DNA of 64,000 nt, taken from NCBI GenBank assembly GCA_000467715.1, contig AJFK01000277.1, positions 1-64,000 on the forward strand, read 5' to 3'. Within the stretch, counting starts at the first letter, position 1. Each line of letters opens with the position of its first letter. The notes beneath the pieces were generated by a model. The model was not told the origin of the DNA. It saw only the letters and a program-made list of their open reading frames with translations, and searched no databases. Source of the DNA: Hysterium pulicare CBS 123377. Its lineage: Eukaryota > Ascomycota > Dothideomycetes > Hysteriales > Hysteriaceae. A program made the translations under genes and the position numbers. Shown here piece by piece: positions 11,269 to 21,936 of this stretch.

Positions 11269-12217
11269 CTAGCAGGGGTATTCAGAAACAGTGACCACCA
11301 CGTCCCGACCTCTTGACAAAATATCTTCCACAAGCCAAGCCTTCAATTCGATAACTCCTAGACCCGGGTCCCCCATAGTCTTATGTACGTACTTATGGGA
11401 AAGGGAACTGAGTTTTGCTCTACCCAATGTCAGTTCTATGCTCGTCAGCGCTTTACAGTCGAAGAGACCATCAAGACGATAGTAATCGCGGATTTCTTGA
11501 GCAGTCATTGGTTCGTAACAGTGATGGTCCCGTTTTCCTCCTCCCTGTGGGTCTGGTGGCAGCTTCTTCACCGGACCGAGTCCGAAGCCAAGGCTGACAT
11601 GTTGGAGCGAGGTGCAGCGTTGCATCAATTCGATTTCCGTGTTTCGCGTAAGTTTCTTAGATGGATCGGCATATTCCAAATAGGAATAAGAATTTCTGGC
11701 ATACCAGTAAAATTGCGCGAAGTGCAGCTTCCTCAGGGCCAAGAACCCTTTTTCATTTGGGATGGTCTTAAGGAAGTAAGTGAAAGAGTCTGCCTGCATG
11801 TTCCGGAGCACAAAGCCCCCTCGTCGTAGCATTATTGGGATACATTCGTCCCAGGTCTGTTTGCTTGCGTAGCAAATGGGTAACAGGAAGTTGAAGCAGC
11901 CAAAATTTGCCACTTTGCCAGAATAGTAAGGTATAAAATAACGCATAGGAAGAGGCCAGTCGGGTTTGTAGGATCTCCTGTACGCTGTTTCGTAGGCTGC
12001 TTCGTAGATCATCTCGCGCAACTCAAGTGGCAGCTCCATAAATCGGTCAAATTTTGCTTTCGCACTTATCGTTAGCGAGATATAGCTGACTTGATTAAAT
12101 AAGAGTTGTCATACCTTTCCAGTTTGGGTTGTAGGATTTGGGCGGGACTCTAATTTCCCACGGATAAACACGAGGAGGTGGTGGGAACTCGTTAAGGTCG
12201 TCAATGTTCGGCGCCAT
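11269..12217 (-). CDS. 2EXR/F-box-like orphan protein
   Basis: Two exons joined across an intron at 12057-12114 (GTATGA donor, CGCTAACG branch, AAAG acceptor) give 296 aa. The short first exon supplies a Pro-rich leader ending YNPNWK, and the second opens with MELPLELREMIYEAAYE, a good match to the LPxELRxxIYxxA signature of 2EXR/F-box-like fungal proteins. Later blocks such as LRKLHFAQFYWY, CTSLQHVSLGFGLG and CKALTSIELTLG show leucine-rich spacing like that seen after F-box-like motifs, although no repeat could be delimited. It resembles the group at 1.7-4.1 kb in layout but not closely in sequence. Function unknown; a substrate-adaptor role would be a guess. Confidence 0.75.
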
Positions 12218-12639
12218 TGTTGAATTTTAATGTTGGATATACTACTGGTTGGTAAAGTATAAGTAGTTGTTGGATTATGCAAGGAAGAAGGGGCAGGATG
12301 CCAACTCCTATATGATATTCTGAGGGTGGATGGTCGGTGAAAGTGAAAAGGTAACGGCATCTTTGGAGCTGACAGCCTGTGCACGCCACAATACGCATGC
12401 CGAAATTATCTGGTGAATCATTCATTGCTAATTGATACTTTAGCGGAAATATCACGCTCTTATAATTCACCAATGTTTGGGGATTCGGTTGAGAATGAGA
12501 TACAAGCCAGCTTGAAGAAGAAAATGTAACTAGTGAGCAAATAGCAACATCGGAGAAAGGGTTTGATACACTATTTGCTATAGAAATCCATAAGCCAAAG
12601 GAGGGGAAATAAGCGTATGGAAAATTGAATGAATATAGT

Positions 12640-13412
12640 CCAACATCCGAGATCCCAATCGACCACAATAATCGAAGTTGAGAGAGATCAATGGAAGAAA
12701 GCTGGCCGAGAACAGGTGTGATGCCGATACCACCTGCGACGAATGCCACTCTGCCACCAAATGGTTTCTTCTCAAAGTGGAACTCGCCCTCGAAAAACTC
12801 GTAAACGTAGCTCAAAGCCTGGTATCAGGTTGAAAACGAAGTTGGTAGCTCGTCCGACGTTTCGAATCGTCGGGTCGAATTCTTTCTCTGGTTGGCCGAT
12901 TTCCAACGACTCTTTACTTCGAGGGCTGGAAACAGTGAAACTGCGTAGGTAATCATCATTCAAAGATCTCGGATCGTCGTCGCGCATATGGATGTATCCC
13001 ATATCTAGATACTCTTCAATAGCTAACGTGGCACACTGACCGGGTTTCCAAGGTTTAGCTTCGGAGGGATCTTTGAAGCGGAAGCGAAATCTACTTGTTC
13101 GTGGCGTTAGATCTTTCTCAGCTATTAGGGTTACGAGGGTTTCATTCTGGCCTCCGACGTTTGTTTGAGGTTTCCCCTTCTCAATCGTTGCATACCGGAC
13201 TGCAGGGTTGTAAGGGGATGCTTCTCCTGATATACCTCTAAATAAGAGTCTATCACGGATGAAACGAGCAGCTGTGACTTTGATCTTTACTGCGAGAATC
13301 GAACGGGGAAGAATGTCGGCAGCGTTCTCCCCTATCAGTACTTCTGTATTACTAGCGAGGTAAAGGACGTCGCCGGTGTCAAAATCTGGAACGGTAATGC
13401 TGTTGAAGTACT
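12640..13412 (-). pseudogene. Relic of a PNPOx/FAD/NAD-type flavin oxidoreductase
   Basis: The minus strand encodes FDTGDVLYLASNTEVLIG and AVKIKVTAARFIRD, typical of the second half of a PNPOx-like domain fused in fungi to a ferredoxin-reductase module, followed by SRFRFRFKDPSEAKPWKPGQ, a FAD-binding strand with LRSFTVSSP, and VAFVAGGIGITPVLGQL, the NAD-binding glycine loop. The frame is shifted between 12790 and 12815, just before that loop. The N-terminal half is missing: homology stops at about 13409, where an AT-rich tract starts. Homology also fades past about 12640, so the end of the NAD domain is lost. The gene is therefore truncated at both ends and broken internally. Confidence 0.75.
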
Positions 13413-13525
13413 ACTAATGGTTAGCCGTAGATTAGTCAGCTATAATTAGTTTAAATAGCCTATTTAATAAGTTTTAAATAGTAGGTTAATTAACTCTTTT
13501 CTACTACTCAAACAAAAGTTTAAAG
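13410..13525. repeat. AT-rich decayed repeat tract
   Basis: This tract of TA-rich sequence (TTTAAATAG, TATTTAATAAG, TTTTAAATAG) starts exactly where the oxidoreductase relic loses homology. Its composition matches the tract near 22.7-23.0 kb. It is probably the edge of an inserted and mutated element; the family cannot be named. Confidence 0.4.
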
Positions 13526-13558
13526 GTAGCAGATTGACGGCTTCAAGATTAGTCTATT

Positions 13559-13682
13559 TTGAGCCGCCCACTTCCGCCCTTAGAATTTCTGGACGGGAAT
13601 TTTAAATTGAGCTCTTTGGTATTCAAATGCTTCATCTTCAAAATTAGAAAAAATAAGCTGAAAGTTTGAAGGTGGCGGCTCA
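13559..13682. repeat. Short inverted-repeat (MITE-like) element
   Basis: The ends form an inverted repeat: TTGAGCCGCCCACTTCC on the left and TTGAAGGTGGCGGCTCAA on the right, with one or two mismatches. The interior is AT-rich and has no open frame. The left end (CCGCCCACTTCCGCCCTTAGAA) resembles the repeat units at 17.3-17.6 kb. No target-site duplication is certain. It is most simply a non-autonomous DNA element, but this is not proven. Confidence 0.4.
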
Positions 13683-13948
13683 ACAGATACGAAATCCTTA
13701 TATAGGATGACCCTATCCTACGCAGAGAGTATATATTTCGAACCATCGGGCTCCTTGCTTCAGAACTTGATAATACCCAGTTTCGGCTCTCCCTGGGATT
13801 CATTTATGCCCTTTGGGTGCTACTTCGACGTATTGGAAATTCAAGGTTCGACAGCACTTGGGGTGAAAAGATATAACCATCATTCGCAATCTGTACGACA
13901 TGACTCAAAGACTACGCCTCTATTCGTTCTCTACCGAGAATAAAGATT

Positions 13949-16300
13949 CTACGCCGCCGTGAGTTTCCCACTGAGTCTAAGATCCCTTGAGCTCGCTCCG
14001 ACGTCTACACTGAAAGTTCCCTTCGGAACATTCCACCTCTTCGCAGTGACGTCCCAATAGCTCAAGTCCTTTCTTCTCAACGCAAACTTTGCAATAGCAC
14101 TCTCTCCCGGTTTGATACTCAGCTTTTCAAATCCTCGTAGCTGCCTGACTGGAGTCTCGGGTGCTGTATCCGGAAAACCCAAGTACAATTGAGCAACTTC
14201 TGCAGCATTGACTGAGCCGGTGTTCGTAATGATTGCGGTGACCGTAGCAATCACATCGAACAACGAAGAAGACCCACCGGGCACAGTGGCCCCGGTTTCA
14301 GGCCCCGGAGTCGGAGTTCCGGTCACGGCAAGGTCTGAATATGTAAAGTTTGCGTATGCTTCTCAAGATTTAGCGAAGTCCAATGCGGATGAACTTGCGA
14401 TACAGTACTTACACAGTCCGAAGCCGAATTCATATCTGGGCGCAATCTTCTTCTTGTCAAAAGCTCGATAGTCGATATACAGCCCTTCGCTGAAGCTATC
14501 ACTCGTGGATTGAATGGTAGTCCCATAGTCCTGCGCTCTCTTTGCGATGGAATATGGCAGCTTTCCACTCGGGCTCACGTCTCCATAAAGAACATCAACC
14601 AAGGCATTCCCAGCTTCTTGGCCGGGAAGGCCCGCCCAAAGAATGCCTTTCACATTAGGAAGGTCTGCGATGCTCTCTAATAGTATTGGACCAACACTGT
14701 GAACCACGACGATCGTGTTCTTGTTTACGTTCGCGACGGCTTTGACGAGATCAGCCCCTGAATGCCACGCGTTAAGGTCGGCGCGGTCCCCAGCATTTCC
14801 TTCCACAGTGATGTACTCCTCGCCGGAGTCCGCAGTGATAAATACGAGCGCAACATCGGCATTTTGTGCGGCAGAGGATCCTTGAGATGCGGTATCAGAG
14901 GCGGAGAGAGTAACCGTACTGCCTTCTTTCTTGGCGCGGGTGGTGATGGCATCAGCGGGCGCGCTGAGATACTGTTCAGGCTCACGTAAACATAGGCCGG
15001 AATTTGCATGTCAAGTATTACTCACGGGTAGTGTAGCCGAGCCAGACCCCCATCCCATCGCAAGCGCCCCTTGATTACAACCCATGTCCTGACAGGAGTT
15101 GATTCCTTTGGGGTTGGCCACCGCACTGGAGCCTATTACGGCAATGCTCTTGGGTTTCCTCAGCGGGAGAACGTTATCTGAGTTCTTCAGCAGTACAATG
15201 CCGTCTCGAGCCACCGCCCGTGCGATAGTAGAGTGATTTCCTTGCACGTTCGGGCCTCCGCTTTTTGACCGACGGTCAATGGCCGTCGCCGGATAGCCAG
15301 TGTCTTGCTTGACAAGGTACCAAGACGCGAGAATGCGTTTTACCATGTCGTCGAGCCGGCTCGTCGATACCTGGCCGCCTGATACAGCGGATTGAAGTTT
15401 GGAACCCCAGAAAGCATTGCCCCCGTTGGAATCGGATCCTGTTGAAATCAGTTGCAGTCGGGTACAAGGGGTATGAAAAATACCTGGCATGTTCATATCT
15501 AAGCCAGCATTCGCCGAGTCGGCATTCGAATGGATGGCATTCCAATCTGTTACGATGTACCCCTTAAATCCAAGCTCGTTCTTCAAAATCTCATCCATAA
15601 TGTGTTTGTTTTCACAGGTCCACGTTCCGCTGTTCTTGTTATACGAACACATGACCGAGGCAACATTCGCGTGAACAGCTTCCGCGAAAGGCCAGAGGTA
15701 CAGCTCGTGCAGAGTTCGATCGTCTATGACGGAATTCATAGTCTCCCTGTTCTTCTCCTGCTCATTCAATACGTAGTGCTTTACGCATGACTGCGCGCCC
15801 CCCTCTTGGATGCCCCCTATTGTATGTTCCGTTGCCACTCCTGCAAGGTAAGGGTCGTTGCCAAATCCCTCCCAGTTACGTCCGCCCTGGGCGAACTGAC
15901 CAAGAGGGCCAGCAACGGGGCCGAGAATGACATGAATTCCCAAAGCCTTAGTCTCTTCCCCAATCCCGCGGCCACGGTCTCGCATAAGTTCGCGGTCCCA
16001 TGTGGCTCCAGCCATGATACCCGCAGGAAAAGCTGTGATGCTAGCAGCGGATCGAACTCCAAGCGGCCCATCTTGGAGGCAGAGCGCTGGATAGTTGATT
16101 GATTTTGCAGACCCAGTATTCCCCGAACACGGCCCTTTGCCCCATCCAACGCCCGACACCAGTCCGATCTTGTCTGATTGGGAGAGCTTTGCGAGTGCCG
16201 TCTGCGCCTTGCTGTACGCAGCATCCCAGTCGCCGGCAAAACCTTGCCCAAAGGCGAAGCTGATGGACGCTGCTAATGAAAGTATCTGGCAGATGAACAT
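13949..16300 (-). CDS. Secreted GH3 beta-glucosidase
   Basis: Beta-glucosidases of this type cleave cellobiose and other short beta-glucosides outside the cell. Four exons (introns 15439-15483, 14972-15025, 14359-14412) give 732 aa, close to the classic GH3 enzymes of Trichoderma and Aspergillus (about 740-860 aa). A signal peptide, MFICQILSLAASISFAFGQG, is followed by the TIM-barrel domain with DGPLGVR, KHYVLNEQE and the nucleophile in GYIVTDWNA (D252). The alpha/beta sandwich has VNKNTIVVVHSVGP, WAGLPGQEAGNAL and YGDVSPSGKLPYS. The fibronectin-III-like tail begins at YEFGFGLSYANF and ends near the C-terminus with KTGxF-type strands. Every junction restores a family motif, so the gene looks intact. 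No sugar-transporter gene sits next to it. Confidence 0.95.
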
Positions 16301-17104
16301 TGGAACTCCGGGAATTCGCGCAGTAGTAATGAAAGTGGGAGGATTCTCGCTGCATTATAGCAGTTGAGAGGTAGAAAACACCCAGGAATCGCAAGATGAT
16401 CATGGTCGACCATTCTTCTGGCGGCGTGAAATGATATCATAAAGTCACTATATGATTTGTAGGCTGTAGGAGGATGATCGGTTGTGAGTGGTGGGGAATC
16501 AATCAATTTTCGGGTAATAGGAATACTCCCGGCTACTCACCTCCTCGATACAAATATGGGTGAATCGCCGTAGAGTTCTTGGCCTCGCTCTAAGACCTTG
16601 GCCTCGTCGCATGAACTTTCTTAGCCTATGATATATTCGTCGTCGCATTCGATATAAATCCGAGCCCCGGGAGTCGATGTTTAAGCTACCCAAGGTATGT
16701 TCTCTCCCCTATTACTGTGATCGTTAATTTCGAGTTCCATCGTATTCCCTTATATTCTGGAGCTTAAAACAGTTATTTGGAGCCTAGTATCGATCGCGAA
16801 TTATGGTTCCGGCCGCATAACGCGCTGGATCGCTGCAGGTATTCACTCCAAATGTTCGGAATGCCGCGAGTCGATGATTTCTTATTATAAATATGGTCTG
16901 AGAATTCCATACGAACGTAATGCCCGTATGAGAGAGGTCATGGTGCTCTGCGGGGTTTTAGGCAACGGGGTTTTGTATGCAAAAAATGAGGAGGTTGAAA
17001 CAACACTTCCGCCTATGAGATTAGAGAGCCATATTTTTAAATCTGAGCCTCTTCGAGCAGAAGATATTGCTAGTGAAGTACAGTAAAATCTGGATTAACC
17101 TATA
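16301..17104. other. Intergenic upstream of the glucosidase
   Basis: The first part is the promoter of the glucosidase. A 70-codon plus-strand frame near 16874-17086 has no features and is treated as chance. No gene is supported. Confidence 0.5.
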
Positions 17105-17625
17105 CGGAGGCGGACATGTTCGAAATATCTAGTAGTAAAAGTTGAGACACTCCGTCTCTATTCCGCCGTCGAGATTATTTTTTCTAAATTTTAGGACAAC
17201 ATCCTATGTACCCTAGCACCCTAGATTTAAATTATTAAAAAATAATCTTGGAGGCGGAAAGAGGCGGACATACCTAGGTAGCTAAAGTAGTAGTAAAATT
17301 TGAAGATAGTTCGTCACCATTCCACCCAACCCATTCCGCCGCCTTCCACCGACCCCTAGAATTATCAGCATTTTTTTACTGATATGTAGACCTCACAAGG
17401 AATCCAATCCTAAATTGTCAATAAATCTGCCCCAAGGCGGGCCATGGCGGAGCTCTGTACACTGGACCCTATAGTAATCGTACTCTATGGTAAGTGGGAT
17501 GCAACCTATTCCGCCTCCTTCCGCCCACTCCTAGAAGTATTGCCAATTTATTTCTAAGATGTAGACCTTACAAAGAATCTAATCGTAAATTTTCAATAAA
17601 CCTACCCCAAGGCGGTACTGGATGG
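17105..17625. repeat. GCGG-motif repeat cluster
   Basis: Several related units lie in a row. GAGGCGGACAT followed some 20-30 bases later by CTAGTAGTAAAA or GTAGTAGTAAAA occurs at about 17107 and 17269. A longer unit occurs at about 17331-17445 and again at 17508-17620: ATTCCGCC, CTTCC, CTAGAA, GATGTAGACCT, CAA-GGAATC/CAAAGAATC, AATAAA and CCCAAGGCGG follow in the same order and spacing. CCGCC on one side and GGCGG on the other give each long unit a short inverted end. The interior is AT-rich and noncoding. The inverted-repeat element at 13559 seems to belong to the same family. Confidence 0.6.
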
Positions 17626-17656
17626 TGTTGAGATGGATGAAAAGGGGGTTACGTCT

Positions 17657-17700
17657 ATGCCCTCACGACATTGTGCCCATGCGCTCACGACATTGTGCCC
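17657..17700 (+). repeat. 22-base tandem duplication
   Basis: Two adjacent copies of ATGCSCTCACGACATTGTGC plus two more bases differ at one position only (C or G at S). It lies at the beginning of a coding-like stretch and adds 44 bases without breaking it into an obvious functional site. Confidence 0.8.
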
Positions 17701-18631
17701 GCGGACTTGCCACTTCACCATCGCGATAATATTAGGGAAATCTTCATGCAATTAAGCGAAGAAAACTTCCGAGAGTATGCTCCTCATTTCTCACCTGAAT
17801 ACTTCAAAGTGGCATTGAGATGGGCCGTCGGTTATCGCAGGTGTGCATCCACGAGCAGGTCCCGATGGTGCACATCCTGACACTCGAACAATTCGCTGGT
17901 ATTCGAAATGACTTCTGGTTCGTCCAATATTCGTTCATGTTGCATTGGGTGATGAGTATGGTGGACGTACATCAGAAATTGCCCTCATGCTTCTGCGCCT
18001 GCCGGTCGGAGGGTTTTAGGAAAGTTTACTACCCAACCAACCCAACGTCCCAGCACGACCTTCTCATCACCCACAGCAAGATTCCCTATCGTGAACCATC
18101 ATCTGCATCTCCACCCTCGCGCGATTTCCACAGCTCAGAGCGTGGTCTATGAGAAGCTAGCATTCTACGAAGCGCACGAAGCTACGACGCCTACCACGGT
18201 TTGGAGGTCTCAGACGAGCACCACATCTCAAGAGCCGCGAAAACAACAAGACCATATGACGAATGAGACCAACGCCGCGTTCCTTACTTGGTCTACTATC
18301 TTCCACAGAGCAAGCATTGACACCCGCCGCAAGAACAACACCAGAACAGCGCGGACCTGCGAAGTTGCACTCCCAAACCCGCGATCCTGCAACCGACACC
18401 CAGAACATCCCCTGACAGAGAATGGCGCGCCATCCGCTCTCGCCCTGTCACCAAAATCCCTGTCTCCGATACCGAATCCTGACTTACCCCGGCTTAATCG
18501 TCCGAGATTTGATCGCCTGGGTCGGAATTTTCGAACAGCTGGTGGACACTGGGTCCAAGTGCAGGTAATAGGAGGAAGAGCTTCAGATACTGGCAGTACA
18601 ATGTTCTCGTCGCGGCGGGTGCGATAGTAGG
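17701..18631 (+). other. Coding-like debris, no resolvable gene
   Basis: Several plus-strand peptides look protein-like but fall in different frames: IREIFMQLSEENFREYAPHF with FKVALRWAVGY, then DFWFVQYSFMLHWVMSM, then TPKPAILQPTPRTSPDREW, DLIAWVGIFEQLVDTGSK and YWQYNVLVAAGAIVGCKWEQ. Introns of normal size that would join them were not found; one join would need a 22-nt gap, which is too short. I read this as a decayed gene or genes upstream of the model at 18632. Confidence 0.3.
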
Positions 18632-19252
18632 ATGCAAGTGGGAACAAGGACGTTCGTGGGTGAAATGAAACCAAGTCTACGGGCAGAAAGATCTCAGGTA
18701 CGATCGTCCCGTGGTCATGGATACACCGCTGTTGGGGATTTGACGTTTTGCCTCTACTGACAGATTATCGCGGATAGCAGCTTGCCAGCGAATGAGCCGC
18801 ATGCATCTCGTACCATCCTTGCTCGACCGCAGGTTTATTGGCAATACGACGCTCTCCCTTCTTATCTCCTTGTCAGTAAGATTTCCCTTGGGCTGTGGAT
18901 GGCCACCAATTGGAGGCATACTGGCCAATTCTCAGGTTTGTAGAGTAGAGCGTTGTCGGAAAAAGCCTTTGGGTATGATCGCTAACAACTTACAGAACCG
19001 TGGGTCTGCCTACTTAGCGGAAGGCCTGTCTCCGCACTCACGTTGTACGATCGGCCCTTCTCGAAGACACTCGGGGCATCACACAAATCGAATCCGCCAT
19101 CGAAGTTGAAACACGGGGAAGCTATGAGACTATCTCATCTGGGAGAATCTGTACGGGGCGCGCAACGCAACAAAGGCATCAGGAACTCAGAACGTTTCCC
19201 AGATTTCAAACACCCACAGGCGTGCCGTGGAAACTATAATGTTCATCGTTGA
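18632..19252 (+). CDS. Possible three-exon orphan gene
   Basis: Three exons separated by introns at 18698-18763 (GTACGA...CTGACAG) and 18936-18995 (GTTTGT donor, GCTAACAAC branch, TTACAG acceptor) add up to exactly 165 codons. The predicted peptide includes QVYWQYDALPSYLLVSKISL, a Trp-rich joint and a basic C-terminal tail. The good branch site and acceptor are the main support. The 5' end is doubtful because protein-like sequence continues upstream in other frames; one upstream block also carries a YWQY motif, which hints at a duplicated or broken longer gene. No family was recognised. Confidence 0.3.
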
Positions 19253-19728
19253 ACGTGAGTCGATCATTGGCGTCGATGTTCTGCATGCCGCGCAAGTTGT
19301 AATATGAACCACAACTGGAATTACGGACATCTGTTAGATCCTACCGCCGGTATATACTTATTCCGCTCTACACACCCCCTTAAGTAGCTCCGGCACCTCT
19401 CTCTACCGATGGTAGACCCTACAATACAATCTTATTTATAACATTTACGAAAGAGGCATACATACTATCGCCGAACGGGACACACGCTATTTGTGAGCAA
19501 CGACAAACACTTCGCCAGTGATATAGTAGTAACCAATTGAATTTAAATCTAGGACCCTGATAACCTCCGTCGTATTTCACAGATTTTGCAGGCGGGAAAG
19601 CATAACGGCGATTGGGTGATAAGGAGATTACTAACACGTGATGCGGTTCTCGTGTACCTAGCTTTGACGACCTTAGCTTCATTTTGAATTTAACCATCGC
19701 CACAAACCCACACGCGAAACTTCCCACA
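19253..19728. other. Intergenic, promoter of the zinc-knuckle gene
   Basis: No gene is seen. Short frames on the minus strand have no features. The segment next to 19728 is the likely 5' region of the following gene. Confidence 0.5.
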
Positions 19729-21539
19729 ATGTTTCGACCTCAAGATCAACATCCCCAATCTCCCCTAGAGGGAGTTTCGGATTCTCCGCCACATGAAATG
19801 AACGCTGGCTTCCCGAAGTCCCAGGCGCAGCCATCACCTCGACTTCACACCCCGTCTGGTGTCCATAGATGTCTTCCAGTTTCAAATTTCAAGAGTAATC
19901 CCACAAATTGCGAGAACCAGTATCCAAAACAGTCTACAAGTTCCTATGAGAGCGAGCCCGCGATCCCAACCTTACACCAAAACATGAATCGAAATACGCA
20001 ACAGTCTGGCCGCAGTGTATTTAGTGGAACTAGTCCTACCCAGAACTACACGGAAAACTTGCAGATACAATTGAAAAACGTTGCCAGTAAACCCCTAGGC
20101 GCTACAATTCGCAAGAACATACCGAGAAACCAATGGGGCCTAAAGTACCATCCAAGTCGGTACACACCACCTGAAGGTAACTACGTAGATATGGAAGACC
20201 TCAGAGAGGTCAACATCGGAGCCGGACCAAAAGCTACGTATTGCATGCGTTGTCACTTGTACATCAAGGATGAAGACAAGAAGCCAGTCGGTTCCAGGCA
20301 TCCATTTTATCGAGATTGCGCGAGAAAGTGCTGGGTCTGCCACACAAACGAGCATATCGGACTCGTAAGTATATCAAACGAATGGAATTGTAGAAGTACT
20401 AACTTCCATAGCCGTGTCCGAAAGTCTATGCGTCAAGTAGTTGGTGGGAAAAGCATGCTGCTCCTCCACACGAAATGGAAAAGTTTCCCAACTACCTCCA
20501 GCTCAAACCAACCGACGAAGAGAAAAATATACTGATCAAGCAAGGATTTGCGGAATGCAACAAGGCAGGAGACTTGATTTTCAAGCCTGCAGCCAGTCGT
20601 GACCTACAGTCTTTGCAGCGTCCAACACCCAGTCCATACCCAATTCCCGTCATGGCTCAAACTCAGTTGCCGCTATCGATCTTCCGCACGCATGCGCGAC
20701 CTACATCTAGTACGCAGATAACCAGCCAAGAAAAAAAGCGCCGAATCGATGACATGCAATGGGAGCAGTCAGAGCAACGTCATACGGAGGTTGAACAATC
20801 GAAACAGGGAGTAGGGGCGACGTATCAACGTGCAAGCTCAAGGGCACTCAATCACACTCGAATTCACTCGCAGGCTGTCCAACAACCTAGCGAGCACCAG
20901 CTATCTTCAGCACGATATGCAAAAGAATTACAATCTCCTTTCCTACTGAGATCGATTCCAGTCTCACAATATGTCATCAACCCAGCTACAAGTCAGTCAA
21001 ACTCCACGTCTTCGGATGCCAGCTGGCAGCAACCTTCCAAACAGTCCCCACGAGCTCCTCAATGGTCCCAACTTGCATTGGAAGCACCCGACGACCAGCA
21101 ATACCCGCAGCCGATTGCACCTTTCACACCCCACAACCAGCTCATTCTACCGCCACAGAGCCATTCGTACCCACAGTACGGCGCGCAGAATGTACCTTCC
21201 CATACACAGTATCCTTTTGGAGTCCACCAGCCTTCTCAGTTTGATCAGAATCAAGAGAGTCGTAACCAGCGCCTCCAACTACAAGTAGTAAGCACCAGCC
21301 CTACGTGGAGTTTACTACGCTCCCACCAAGAGAGAGAAGCAGCTCTCTATGAAGAAGCCTGGCAAACTGTCCATAGGAGAAACCAACAAAGAGACCAGTA
21401 TACCGCCCAGATTAATGACCAAAGGACAGTATCGGATGAACACAGCAATAAAAACACAGAACATGTCGAGCTTGATTTCGGAGGAAGGAGGGCCGAGCAG
21501 TCGAACAAGCGCGCACGATACGAGCGAATGCCGGAATAA
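19729..21539 (+). CDS. Orphan protein with a CCHC zinc knuckle and Gln/Pro-rich body
   Basis: Two exons joined across an intron at 20365-20411 (GTAAGT donor, ACTAAC branch, CATAG acceptor) give 587 aa. The ATG at 19729 was chosen for its CACAATG context; the frame is open upstream only from a TTG. Splicing creates CWVCHTNEHIGLPCP, an exact C-x2-C-x4-H-x4-C zinc knuckle, preceded by YCMRCHLYIKDE, which may bind a second metal ion. Zinc knuckles usually bind single-stranded nucleic acid. The rest is low-complexity, rich in Gln, Pro, Ser and Tyr, and the end is basic (NKRARYERMPE), compatible with a nuclear protein. No reverse transcriptase, integrase or capsid sequence flanks it, so I do not read it as a retroelement Gag. 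Role unknown. Confidence 0.75.
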
Positions 21540-21936
21540 TCGCCAGTGTAACAAGCTTGGACGGAGGGGGAGAGATGAGAGGCAGTCCTGCTATCTCATC
21601 AACACTGAGGTCGTGATGATGATCCACAAGAGGGTCAGCATCGCACAAGTTCTATCGTCGAGAGACGCAGTGTTTCATGGCGATGTACCTGTATCTACCA
21701 TAGCCATTTTGTGCCTGGTAGTGAATGTAAAATATATACCCAGTTTCTCATCTTGTGGTTGCTTGTAGATGAAATGAAAATGCAAAAACTATTATGTTCA
21801 CGCACTCACAGCCTTCACATTGCCCTAACAAGTACACGAATAGGCGTCCCTTTCGCATCCCCAGTGACCGACGTCGTACTTCCTTCAAGATGCTAGTAAT
21901 TCAGGTCCCATTCCATAACCGCGACGTCATTGAGGC
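21540..21936. other. 3' intergenic region
   Basis: This lies between the convergent 3' ends of the zinc-knuckle gene and the broken gene on the minus strand. Overlapping short frames show no protein features. Confidence 0.5.

Noticed and set aside
18091-18674. 178-codon plus and 148-codon minus frames at the same place
   Set aside because: They overlap each other and neither shows family features; some plus-strand peptides in other frames look more protein-like.
19729-21539. Retroelement Gag gene
   Set aside because: There is a zinc knuckle but no polymerase, protease or terminal repeat nearby, and the gene has an ordinary spliceosomal intron.
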